This document shows, piece after piece, positions 11,050-20,696 of a DNA stretch of 64,000 bases. Position 1 is the first letter of the stretch; every line of letters begins with the position of its first letter. The notes under the pieces are model-generated. The model made no database searches. It saw only the letters and a program-made list of their open reading frames with translations, and was not told the DNA's origin. This DNA is from Symbiodinium natans (taxonomy: Eukaryota; Sar; Dinophyceae; Suessiales; Symbiodiniaceae), in contig CAJNDS010002590.1 of the NCBI GenBank assembly GCA_905221605.1, positions 124,501-188,500 on the forward strand. The letters are read 5' to 3'. Position numbers and translations under genes: made by a program.

Positions 11050-11222
11050 AAAACTAAGGGGTATAAGGAGGGACCCCTAGCACCCCCTAGCAGGGACCCT
11101 TAATCTTATTCCCCTTTCTGCCCCCTTTTTATACCTTGTATCGTCCCTATATGCCTAGAAACCCCAAAATGACCCCTAAAAAGCCCCCAAGGTCCCTTGG
11201 AAGGGTCCCTCCTTTAGTCCCT
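11050..11222. mobile_element. TIR element, GGAGGGACCC type
   Basis: The left arm (ACTAAGGGGTATAAGGAGGG then ACCCC) is answered by the right arm (GGGTCCCTCCTTTAGTCCC) about 150 bp away. It abuts a CCCTAAA array on its right. Confidence 0.45.
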
Positions 11223-11487
11223 AAACCCTAAACCCTAAACCCTAAACCCTAAACCCTAAACCCTAAACCCTAAACCCTAAACCCTAAACCCTAAACCCCT
11301 AAACCTAAAACCCTAAACCCTAAACCCAAAACCCTAAACCCTAAACCCTAAACCCTAAACCCTAAACCCTAAACCCTAAACCCTAAACCCTAAACCCTAA
11401 AACCCTAAACCCTAAACCCTAACCCCTAAACCTAAACCCTAAACCCTAAACCCTAAACCCTAAACCCTAAACCCTAAACCCTAAACC
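11218..11487. repeat. (CCCTAAA)n array, about 38 units
   Basis: The longest simple array in the window, with a few indels. Confidence 0.95.
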
Positions 11488-11624
11488 TTCAGCTTCCAAA
11501 GTTCAGGGTCTTTTTGTCCAAAGCGTTGTATGCCGGCAGCTTGATGCACGCGGCGGTTGTCCACGTGGGGCGCTCCCTGAGTCCCTCAAACCCCCCCATA
11601 CTTTAAACACATTCTCCGGCTGTG

Positions 11625-12028
11625 TCGGAACCCTAAACCCTAAAACCCTAAAAAACAAACCCTAAACCCTAAACCCAAAACCCTAAACCCTAAACCCTAA
11701 ACCTTAAATCCTAAATCCTAAACCCAGCCCAAACCTGAAGCCGATTTTCCCTTCTCTCCAGTTTGGCTTACAGTGTGGACGTATGGCATTCCTGCAGTGT
11801 GGTTGCGAGGCTGCTGCTAGGCGGGTAAGCCCTACACATCCCTGCTGGGCTTGTCGCCCAGCTACGCGGACAGTACTGTAAGCCCATCGCAAGCTCGGAG
11901 CCCCATAACCCCACACCCTAAACCCTAAACCCTAAACCCTAAACCCTAAACCCTAAACCCTAAACCCTAAACCCTAAACCCTAAACCCTAAACCCTAAAC
12001 CCTAAACCCTAAACCCTAAACCCTAAAC
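11625..12028. repeat. Two CCCTAAA arrays around a 190-bp spacer
   Basis: Arrays at about 11628-11722 (interrupted) and 11917-12027 (about 16 perfect units). The spacer has open frames on the minus strand but no recognisable product. Confidence 0.9.
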
Positions 12029-12339
12029 GGGGCCGTGGGGCCCATGGTTCGGGACAGCCGCGCAGGGCACTCGAACTGGACGCGGCAAGTTTTGGGTGAT
12101 TTTCGGCCTCACAGGTGCAGGCGCTCCCCATCACAGAAACTCCGTGACGAAGGGACTATAATGACTCGAGGCTGATTTGGAAGTAAAAGAACAACCCTAA
12201 ACCTCAAAACCGGAAACCTGAAAGCTTTTAAGGTTCAGGGTTTACGGCTGCTGCAAAGGTTTCTGGAGTGCTGCAGTGGGGGCCAGGCTAGGCAAACAGG
12301 GCAGCAGTCGAGTTCTTTGGGAAAAAGGGTTTGGGGTTT

Positions 12340-12607
12340 AAAAGGTTTGACCTTAAACCTTAAACCTTGAACCCCTCTAAACCCTAAACTGACCTTAAAC
12401 CTTAAACCTTAAACCTTAAACCTTAAACCTTAAACCCCTCTAAACCTTAAACCCTTTGGGTTTAGGGTGTGGGGCTTGCCCCTTCAACTTCCTACGCATC
12501 CTCAAGGTGGGCCCCAATAACTTAGGGCGAATCTTGAAAGCTTGGCCGGGTACTTAGGGTTTAGGGTTTAGGGTTTAGGGTTTAGGGTTTAGGGTTTAGG
12601 GTTTAGT
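12340..12607. repeat. CCTTAAA variant array, then TTTAGGG array
   Basis: ACCTTAAA recurs about ten times between 12345 and 12450, a variant not mixed with CCCTAAA. It is followed by about seven TTTAGGG units at 12554-12605. Confidence 0.9.
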
Positions 12608-12628
12608 GTTGACTTTGGGGTTTGCTTT

Positions 12629-12734
12629 GAAGGTTCATGGGTAGTTACGAGTAGGGTTCTGAGTAGCCGAAATAGTGTTATGACCAGTAGCAATACATAT
12701 ACCCCGCTTGTAACTACCCATGAACCTCCGAGTA
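12629..12734. mobile_element. TIR family-1 variant element
   Basis: Left arm GAAGGTTCATGGGTAGTTAC, right arm GTAACTACCCATGAACCTCC: a near-perfect 19-20-bp inverted repeat sharing the GGTTCATGG core of family 1. Confidence 0.6.
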
Positions 12735-13207
12735 GGGTTTAACCCAAGATCTGGCTAGCCTGCCGAGTCCAGATGCACATGAGGGTTCTGTAGTCACCGA
12801 GTCCAATTGCAATTCAGGGTTGGGATCCATGAGTATTCAGTGATTAGAGAGGGCTCCTGAAGCATTCCCAACAGAGCTGCACAAACCTACATCCACGCGC
12901 GCAGCGCGAGGTATAGAGGGTTCACCTGCACTCTGTGGTTGGCTGAAGTCTGGCCGTCCCTGCTGACTGCAAAAAAACAATCCTCAACACAGCGTGAGTC
13001 GAGCAAGAAAAAGCGTCCGAAGTGTGCGAAGTTGTTTTTTTATTTTTATATCTTGCCAGGAGCCATGCTGGCCCCCACCCCCCCGCCCCTTGTGTATATT
13101 TTTCAGTCCTCCGAACGTGTTTTTTTGACCCAGATCCAACAAGCGTATGTCAAGCCTACGAGGTGTGGGCAGGTTATGAGGTTATGCAAAGGGGCCTTCC
13201 GCAGCAG

Positions 13208-13288
13208 GTACCGGAGTGTTCGAGGAAGGATCCGTCCAAAGTCGTCGTGGCCCGAGCCCTGGCGCTCTCTCCGTGCTGCGGTGGTTGA
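13208..13288 (+). CDS. Candidate terminal exon of an upstream gene
   Basis: After GCAGCAG the frame reads VPECSRKDPSKVVVARALAL and ends at a TGA at 13286. If real it closes a same-strand gene some 180 bases before the carbonic anhydrase start, which would fit the unidirectional gene order usual in dinoflagellates. An alternative + frame through the same bases is also open to 13337, so confidence is low. Confidence 0.28.
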   Translation, partial: VPECSRKDPSKVVVARALALSPCCGG

Positions 13289-13393
13289 GTGGAACACTGC
13301 AAAGCCCGAAGCCAGCAGAGATTCTTGGAGACCCTGAACAGCTCTAAGCCCTCAAGCCCTCAAGCCCTCAAGGCCCCGAAGTGCCCAAGTGCC

Positions 13394-13411
13394 TAGCCGT
13401 TCTGGCCTAAG
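13394..13411 (+). promoter_or_regulatory. Relict spliced-leader sequence upstream of beta-carbonic anhydrase
   Basis: TAGCCGTTCTGGCCTAAG aligns without gaps to TAGCCATTTTGGCTCAAG, the 3' part of the dinoflagellate spliced leader, with 14 of 18 matches, all four differences being transitions. It lies 59 bases before the ATG. The TAG at its left could serve as the present trans-splice acceptor. Relict leaders are known in dinoflagellate genes derived from reverse-transcribed mRNA. Confidence 0.6.
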
Positions 13412-13469
13412 AGTGCTTTCAGCTCGCACCTTCCGAAAAATCGTCGCCCTCCCTCTCTTTGGCACCGTC

Positions 13470-15905
13470 ATGTCGGGATATCCTGCAGTTCGCACCACGA
13501 AGACGGGAGATGTGGCCCCCAGCGAGGCGTTGAAGCTCCTTGAGGCGGGCAATGCTCGCTTCGTTGCGGGCAAGCCGCAGTCCACCACCACCAACGCCGA
13601 CATGCGAAACTGGGTAGTGCTTAGGGATAATTTTTGAATTTCCCTCCTTTCCCTTCCTAAGGGAACATAATTCACAGATAGTTTTCCAAGGGCTTTAAGG
13701 CACCACTCAGGAAAGCTGCTGGTGGAGGAAGGCCAGGCCCCCCACACCGCCATCATCGGCTGCGCAGACAGCCGCGCGCCCCTGGAGAAGATCTTCGACG
13801 CCCTGCCCGGGGACATCTTCGCGCTCCGCAACGCTGGGAACACCTGCACCCACGCCGAAGGCAGCTTCGTTGGGAGCCTGGAGTTCGCCACCGGAGCCCT
13901 GGGGTCTCGGCTGATTCTCGTCCTTGGGCACACGAAGTGTGGCGCCATCTACGGCGCCACCAAGGGGTACTTCGATGCAAAGCTGGGGGCCAGCTCCGCC
14001 GGCTCGGCTCTGGAAGGCCTTCTGCACGATCTCGGCTCCGTGGCGGAGGTGGCAGCCGGCGAGATGGGCGCTTCTGCAGAGTTCGAGACGGTGGCAGCTC
14101 ATGCGGTCAAGGTGAATGTCTTCCACACCATCAGCTTCCTGCTCAAGTACAGCAAGAGCCTCCGCTCTCAAGTTCAGAGCGGCAAGTTGGAGATCCATGG
14201 CGGCATCTATCAGCTGGAGACGGGCAAGGTGGAGTTCTTGGGGCCCTCGCCGGAGCAGGCGCTTCTGATCGCCGAGAGCGTCACCGCAGTGCCTCCCTCA
14301 CTGCTCGCTCCGAAGGAGGTCGCCCCGGCATCAGTTCGCACCGCGGCAGACTCAGCTGTGGCTCCGCAGAAGGCGCTGGAGTACCTCCAGACTGGCAACA
14401 AGCGCTACGTGTCGGGCACTCCTACGGCTCCTGCTACGACCCAGGACATGCGCAAGGCCTTGGTGGACAAGGGCCAAGCACCCCACGCCGCCATCATCGG
14501 CTGCGCGGACTCCCGCGCCCCGGTGGAGACGATCTTTGATGCGGCACCTGGCGACATCTTCGTCTTACGAAATGCCGGCAACACCTGCACCCACGCGGAA
14601 GGCAGCTTCATCGGGAGCCTGGAGTTCTGCGTCGGCAAGTTGGGTAGCCGCCTCATCGTTGTCATGGGCCACACGAACTGCGGCGCCCTGGCCGGGGCCG
14701 CCGGCACGTACCTGTCCGTGAAGGAGGCAAGTGAGACAAAGGCACCAGGTTGTGCGCTTGAGGGCCTCCTGCAGGGCCTGACATCTGTGGCAGCCCAAAC
14801 GGCTCAGGAGCTGGGAGGTGAGCCCAGCGCCGCCGACATCGCGTCGGCCGCCGTGAAGGTGAACGTGTTCAACACGATCCACTTCCTCCTCAAGTTCAGC
14901 GAGCCCATCCGCGCCCTGGCCAAGAGCGGGGACTTGGAGATCCATGGCGCCGTGTACAAGCTGGAGACCGGGGAGGTCGACTTCTTCGGCCCCTCCCCAA
15001 AGCAGGCCGAGCTCCTGGAGTCCAAGTTGCACATCCCTCCCTCCATGAGCGGCTCCGCAGATGCCATGGCCCTCATCGGCGCCCACGGCGTCCGCACCCC
15101 GCAGGACCCGCCGATGCCCGCCCCGGCGGCCCTGAAGCTCCTCAAGGAGGGCAACGAGCGCTTCGCGGTGGGTGCACCCATTGCCGGCCGCATCGACTCC
15201 AAGATGCGCAAGGCCTTGGCGACCGTGGGCCAGGCGCCGCACACGGCCATTCTCGGATGCGCAGACTCCCGCGTGCCGTTGGAGTTGGTCTTCGATGGCC
15301 TGCCCGGTGATGTGTTCGTGCTCCGCAACGCCGGCAACACCTGCGTGCACTCCGAGGGCAGCGTCATGGGCTCGCTGGAGTTCTGCACTGGTGCCCTTGG
15401 CACCAAGTTGATCCTGGTCCTTGGCCACACGAAGTGCGGTGCCATCAACGGTGCCACCAAGGACTACCTGGCGAACAAGGGCAAGGCCCGCGACGAGGCA
15501 CCAAACGCCCTGGGCGCCCTGCTTCAGGGACTCAACGATGTGGCCAAGAAGGCAGAGGAGGAGCTTGGTGGAACACCGAAGGAGGAAGAGATCGCAGCGC
15601 ATGCCGTGAAGGCAGGAGGGTCGTTTTCTCGTCTTCTCCCGGATCAGAAGTCCTTGCCTACATGTGAATTACCTAACTTAAGTGTACGTGGCGCACGTGA
15701 CTCGGAAGTGGGGTGGGTGCGAGATCCAGGGTGCACTCCTCAGGTCAACGTCTTCAACTCCATGGACTTCCTGGTGAAGAACAGCCCGACCCTTCGGAGT
15801 AAGGTGGAGTCTGGTGAGGTCGAGATCGAGGGAGGTATCTATGACCTCGACAGCGGCCGTGTGCGATGGATCGGAAAGAGCCCCAATGCCATGGCCAAGG
15901 CGTAA
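13470..15905 (+). CDS. Beta-carbonic anhydrase with three tandem catalytic domains
   Basis: Predicted to catalyse reversible hydration of CO2. Model: exons 13470-13605, 13711-15611 and 15744-15905, 732 residues. Three domains of about 220 residues each carry the beta-class zinc site: CADSR plus HTKC or HTNC, with ligands Cys63/Asp65/His119/Cys122, Cys310/Asp312/His366/Cys369 and Cys562/Asp564/His618/Cys621. The repeated ALKLL-GN-RF opening and the SLEF, LRNAGNTC and VNVFNT segments recur in each domain. Single-domain relatives have about 200-250 residues, so this is a threefold fusion. Intron 1 (13606-13710) uses a GA donor, intron 2 (15612-15743) a GC donor. Intron 2 is a multiple of three without a stop, so a naive frame reads through it; the other two domains run straight from AVK to VNVF there. 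ATG 13470 was chosen as the first in-frame ATG; the frame is open upstream. No clear targeting peptide, so location is open. A relict spliced leader lies upstream. Confidence 0.93.
15612..15743 (+). other. In-frame GC-AG intron in the carbonic anhydrase gene
   Basis: 132 nt bounded by AAG|GCAGGA and CTCCTCAG|GTC. Removing it restores HAVK-VNVFNSM, matching HAVKVNVFHTI and SAAVKVNVFNTI in domains 1 and 2. The intervening 44 codons have no counterpart in those domains and are lower in GC. Confidence 0.88.
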
Positions 15906-16400
15906 GGGGCGCCCCCAGGGGATGTAGCTTGCATTTCTCTCTCCATGCGCTGGAAGCACCTCACAACTTTCATTGTGGGTGTGTACCCCAAGCCATTTTG
16001 TGGCTCGCTGAAGAGCAAAAGTCTCAGGATGATGTGACGTCACAAAGTACTCGGAGCAATTGTTTTTTTTTGCCGGCCCCTTTGCTTGACCCCAAAGAAG
16101 CTCAGGAGCCAGATTACACAGAGCGCGAAGCATCCAAGCTTTGCACGTTTCTTGGGGGGGTTTTCAGAGCCTGTAGACGGCTTAGAGGGTGCCTATTCGG
16201 AACACACAAAGCTTTGACGTCCCCCCCAGCAAGTGGGAGCTTCTCAGAATTTGCTTAAAGCCTCGAACCACCGAAGCCCAAAGCCCTAACTCCTGAAGCA
16301 GCCCCTGTAAATATCCCCCCCCCCTCCCTCCCCTTCCATCTGAGAGCTCTCACCTCTGAAACAGTCAGCCCTGCGACCCGGCCCTCCGGAAGTAAGGACA
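15906..16400. other. 3' flank of the carbonic anhydrase gene
   Basis: No gene is supported. A spliced-leader-like sequence lies at 15991-16006. Two C-runs lie near 16225 and 16316. No polyadenylation signal is recognised; dinoflagellates lack a clear AATAAA. Confidence 0.5.
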
Positions 16401-16405
16401 AAAAG

Positions 16406-16455
16406 GTTTAGGGTTTAGGGTTTGGGGTTTGGGGTTTAGGGTTTAGGGTTTAGGG
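16406..16455. repeat. TTTAGGG/TTTGGGG array
   Basis: Seven units, two of them TTTGGGG. Confidence 0.9.
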
Positions 16456-17400
16456 TTGCTCCCTAAGCCCGGCCGGGGTCCCGCGGCTGAAGCACACGGT
16501 GTACATTTTTTCTACCTTTTGAGGTGCGACTTCTTTCTTAGAGGAGCCTTAGCACTCTCAGACTCCAGGGCCTAAAGGGCCCTAAACCCACTTGCAGACA
16601 CGTGCCGAAAAGTCAGGCGCCTCGCCCTCGGCATGTCTGAAACCCCCCCCAAGATCCCCCCCAAAGCCCGGAAAGCCCCAGGCCAAACCTTAACCCCCCC
16701 CCAAGAAATCGGACAGTGTGTGCCCTGCCATGTGGCCCGGAGGGTCAGCTAGGCAAAAGGATTCTGTAAGGCCAAACATGTGATGCTGGGTGGGCTCAAA
16801 AGCCTTGGCAGAAGTGTGTGCAGATCTTTGGGGCGGTGGCTTCAGGAGACCGACTCTGAACACGTGGCCAGGGCCGGTTCAGGAATAGCCCGCCGAGGGT
16901 GTCTCGGCCTCTCTTTGCACTAAGCCGCGCCCCTTGTCGCGAGCGCGTTTGCATTCTACCCTGTGGCAGCCTTTGATGTGGTTTTGGAAGACTCTTTGTT
17001 GCAACGCTCGGAACCGTAGCGTGGGCTAGGCCTTGCGACCTCAAGCAGGGTCACTTTCTCTCTTCGTGGGGCTTGGCTTTGTAACACGGAAATCTGGGGT
17101 GCAATGGGTGGAGAAGAGGGCGGGCGCCGACGACTTTTGCCCACGCTCTCGGACGAGCGAAAGGTGCGACGACTTCTTCTGTCCACATGAAAGGTGTTAA
17201 GGCCTTCAAAAGGGGGGGTGTTTACGAACACTCTTCTGTTTTTGTTTAGATCCTCTTCTGCTAGTGGTTAAAAAAACCCTCTTGTTAAAAACTGCCGCCT
17301 GACCTCGACCCTCAAGCCCGCCAGCCTGATCTTCCGCTCAAGCTACCCTCCCTCGCGACTCTCCATCCCCAAGCCTCAGCCTAACCTGTAGCCTCGGCCA
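16456..17400. other. No supported gene
   Basis: Frames on the minus strand (16796-17231) are R- and S-rich with no domain and no consistent splice sites. The motif CAGCTAGGCAAAAGG, part of a dispersed family, lies at 16746. Confidence 0.4.
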
Positions 17401-18250
17401 GAAAACCCTAAACCCTGAACCCCAAACCCCAAACCCTAAACCCTAAACCCCAAACCCTAAACCCTAAACCCTAAACCCCAAACCCAGGTGGAACACCTGA
17501 CCAAAGCCCAGCGAGCCCGACTCGAAGGTTGCGGGGGGGGGGGGGGTGGAGTGGCGGTTGGGGTCCGTTTGGGGTTTGGGGTCAAGGCTTCAGGGCTTTC
17601 GGTTCTTCAGCGTTCTGGAAATGCCTGACGGCCGAACGCGTCTTTTTGGATAAGACGTGTGGCGCTTTTGGGGTAGCTGGTTTCTGGGCCCAGGTACCGT
17701 AGTGACAAAAGCCTGAAGGCCAAAACCCTTCGAATCCTAAGCCCTGGGCCCACACCCTAAACCGCAAACCCGACACCCTGAACCCCTAAACCCTAAACCC
17801 CCCAAAAACCCCCGCCCCCTCCCCCCGCCCCAAACAAAAGCCACAAGCGCGGGAAGCTCCCTGACGCTCAGCCGCGCAAGCGGCGGCAGCTGCTGAGGCC
17901 TCGCCATCACCAAGAGTTTAGGGTTTAGGGTTTGGGGTTTGGAGTTTGGAGTTTAGGGTTAAGGCTTTTAGGGTTTTAGGGTTTTGGGGTTTTGGGGTTT
18001 TAGGGTTTTAGGGTTTTAGGGTTTTTGGGTTTTAGGTTTTTTAGGGTTTAGACTTCGCAGCACTGGCTAGTCCCCCAGCCCAGTTGCAAAAGGGTTTACG
18101 ATTGCTGCTGACCGCCATCGTACTTCTTGATCCTTGGCTTCTTTTCTATGCTTGGGGTGGTTCCCTAAACCCTAAACCCTAAACCCTAAACCCTAAACCC
18201 TACACCCTAAACCCTAAACCCTAGGCCCAAAGCCCGAAACCCTAAACCCT
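17401..18250. repeat. Telomere-like arrays including a TTTTAGGG block
   Basis: CCCTAAA/CCCCAAA at 17401-17487, then G-strand units at 17918-18050 that drift into an octamer block of TTTTAGGG and TTTTGGGG (17965-18040), then CCCTAAA at 18166-18250. Spacers hold frames but no supported exon. Confidence 0.88.
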
Positions 18251-18325
18251 TGAGCCCTTTTTGCTGGCTAAAGGTTCCCTTAATAAAGGAACACCCCCTC
18301 CCCCTCCCCCGTAAAAAGAAAAGAC

Positions 18326-18887
18326 GTGTACCCTAATTATTCGCTATGGTTACTGGGCTGCCAAGTCTGTCAGGCCTGTGATGCCTTTAAACGGTGGGTG
18401 GCAAAAAACCTATGCAGTAAAGCGCCTCAACGCCATAAGCCCCAGAAACCCCGTCAAGCCCCACAACCCCCTAAACCCCCTAGACTTAGACCCCCCCCAA
18501 ACCTCCTAAACCCCCTCAAAGCCCCGAAGCCCCTTCAGCCCCCTGGACTCAAACCCCCCCAAACCTCCCAAACCTCCCAAACCCCTCAAACCCCCGAAAC
18601 CCCTTAAGCCCTCGAGACTCAAACCCCTCCTGAACCCCCTGAACCCCCTCAAGCCCCTTCAGCCCTTTCTGGGACACTCTCCAAACAAGTTCGATCTGCA
18701 AGTTCTCTGTGAGGTCCGGAAAAGGCCCTGGAACCCTGCAACAAATATCCCCCTAAACCCCTAGACTCAGACCCCCCCAAAACCCCCTCAGCCCCCTAGA
18801 CTCAAACCCTAAACCCTAAAACCCAAAACCCTAAACCCTAAACCCTAAACCCTAAACCCCTTCAGCCCCCTAGACTCAAACCTCCAG
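18326..18887. repeat. Decayed C-rich telomere-like sequence
   Basis: CCCCNAAACC-type units, with AGACTCAAACC phrases recurring four times (about 18545, 18608, 18789, 18872), grade into a cleaner CCCTAAA stretch (about 18800-18860). The P- and K-rich frames through it are repeat artefacts. Confidence 0.75.
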
Positions 18888-18932
18888 GCCGCCGCGGCCG
18901 CCGAGGCTGCCGAGGCCGCCAAGGCCGCTCCG
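18888..18932 (+). CDS. Candidate short alanine-rich exon
   Basis: Acceptor CTCCAG opens a frame AAAAAEAAEAAKAAP that reaches a GA donor. It is flanked by C-strand repeat on the left and TTTAGGG (18972) on the right. Alanine-rich helical linkers are common in dinoflagellate proteins. Low information content. Confidence 0.33.
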
Positions 18933-18971
18933 GAATTTTGGGTTCAACGGCTTTGTACGTCTTGGGATTCA

Positions 18972-19567
18972 GGGTTTAGGGTTTAGGGTTTAGGGTTCAG
19001 GGTTTAGGGTTTAGGGTTTAGGGTTTAGGACTACTTGGGTACTGGAACTTCTCAGAAGCTAAACTTGTTATTTTTGCTAGGGTTCCAAGTTCAGTCTAGT
19101 GTCGGCCAGTTCTCTGCATGATGGTCCCTCTTTGGGCCCCTTCAAAATACTAGGGGCTGAAGTATAGTAGGAATCCAAACATGGACCGTCACTTAGAGAA
19201 CTCACCAATGTCTCTTGTTGCAACAAAAAAGCCCAGTTCATGGCAAGTCGACATCTTGTTTTTTCCCTCAGCTCTAAATCCTAAACCCTCAGCCCTAAAC
19301 CCTAAACCCTAAACCCCAAACCCTAAACCCCCTAAGGCCCAGTTCGTGACAGTTCTACTGGGAGTCTGGGTCTCGTGTCCAGTAGGGTGCGGGCCAGCAT
19401 TTTGCGATTAGGGTTCTAGGGTTTGGGACGCCTAAGCACCAAACCCTAAACCCTAAACCCTAAACCCTAAACCCTAAACCCTAAACCCTAAACCCTAAAC
19501 CCTAAACCCTAAACCCTAAACCCTAAACCCTAAACCCTAAACCCCAAACCCTAAACCCTAAACCCTG
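18972..19567. repeat. TTTAGGG array (18972-19030) and CCCTAAA arrays (19266-19330, 19441-19567)
   Basis: The last has about 18 units. The orientation runs TTTAGGG then CCCTAAA, the order expected inside one intron between the exons at 18888 and 19761. Confidence 0.93.
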
Positions 19568-19760
19568 AATGGTTTAGGATTCGGGGGCTGACTCAGGAAG
19601 TTCTCATTGGAAGGGCCAGTGCCAGGAGAGGCGCTTGTGGAGATTTTTGTTTCCCCACACATTGCCATGCTCCTAAAACCAAATCCCCTAAAACCCTAAA
19701 CCCTAAACCCTAAGCCCTAAACCTTAAACCCTAAACCCTAAAAGGCTTCGGGAACCTCAG

Positions 19761-19872
19761 GGCCTTGCAGCCGAAAGCCGCCAAGTTCCGAGAAGCACCC
19801 CAGGCAGCCGCCCCGGATGGGACCAAAGAAGTCCAAGAAGTCCAGGAAAAGCCGGAGGGAGAAGCTCAGGCG
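19761..19872 (+). CDS. Candidate exon, acidic/charged protein
   Basis: Acceptor ACCTCAG opens a frame with ALQPKAAKFREAPQAAAPDG followed by TKEVQEVQEKPEGEAQA, closed by a GT donor. It is preceded by a CCCTAAA array (19690-19745). The stretch is charged and probably disordered. It may belong to the gene ending with the zinc ribbon at 27791, in which case the 7-kb repeat block lies in an intron. That link is inference only. Confidence 0.38.
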
Positions 19873-19884
19873 GTTTATGGTTTA

Positions 19885-19896
19885 GTTTTTTTTTTT

Positions 19897-19926
<30 letters not shown>
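19885..19926. repeat. T-run joined to G-run
   Basis: About 21 T then about 20 G, the same compound homopolymer as at 8728. Confidence 0.9.
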
Positions 19927-19927
<1 letters not shown>

Positions 19928-20460
19928 ACAACATCAGCCCGTGCAAAAAACACGGCTTTGGGTTCAGGTTTAGGGCAACCCAAACATCAAGCCCTAAACC
20001 CGAAACTTCTGGCAAAAAGGCTTGGGGGGAGGGGGCGGGGGGGGGGGGGGGGTGGACCGGAGGGGTTGATGTTTCAGGTGTAGTCTAGGGCTGCAAAGGC
20101 GAGAGAAACCTTAACAAGCCACAAACAACCTTGGAGCACTAAAGCGTTTCAAGCCCTAAAACCTGAAAACCCGAAGCCCGAAAACCCAAATCCTCAACCC
20201 TCAATCAGTTTAGGGTTTAGGGTTTAGGATTTATTAGGGTTTGGGGATCCTTAGCATCCTAAGCCTTATTTTGCATTCCTTGGGACCCAGAATAGGCCTT
20301 TTTTTTATCCCCTTTGTTTGGGGCTCTTGTGTTCCCGTCGGAGCCCCTTCAGTCGGTACCCCTTATATTCCCAGATTATTCTTAGGGTTTAGGGTGAAAG
20401 ATTTCTTAGCCAATTTAGATGAACTGTAAGGTTTAGGGTTTAGGGTTTCAGGGCTTTGGG
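19927..20460. other. No supported gene
   Basis: Short telomere-like fragments, a G-run at 20036-20052, and a 62-codon frame (20241-20429) without recognisable features. Confidence 0.5.
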
Positions 20461-20696
20461 TTGCGGGGGGGGGGGGGGGGGGTCGATTGCCTGACACAAC
20501 ACACATGCGCCCCCCCCCCCCGTGTGCAGCTTAAATAGGGTCTATTTGGAAGCTGGGAATCGTATTTACAAGAGGAAAACAGGCCCCAAAACGTATACTT
20601 ATTCACAAGAGCCATGTTCCAAATAGACCCTATTTTAGGTCCTGTAGGGTTGCACAGACAGAATTTAATTCATTAAATTCCTTAATTTCCACTTTC

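Noticed and set aside
12939-13337. 132-codon + frame upstream of the carbonic anhydrase
   Set aside because: It uses a non-ATG start and lacks domain features; the shorter frame 13208-13288 with a clear acceptor is at least as plausible.
14565-15602. 345-codon minus-strand frame over the carbonic anhydrase
   Set aside because: Antisense shadow of GC-rich coding sequence; the sense frame has all the catalytic motifs.
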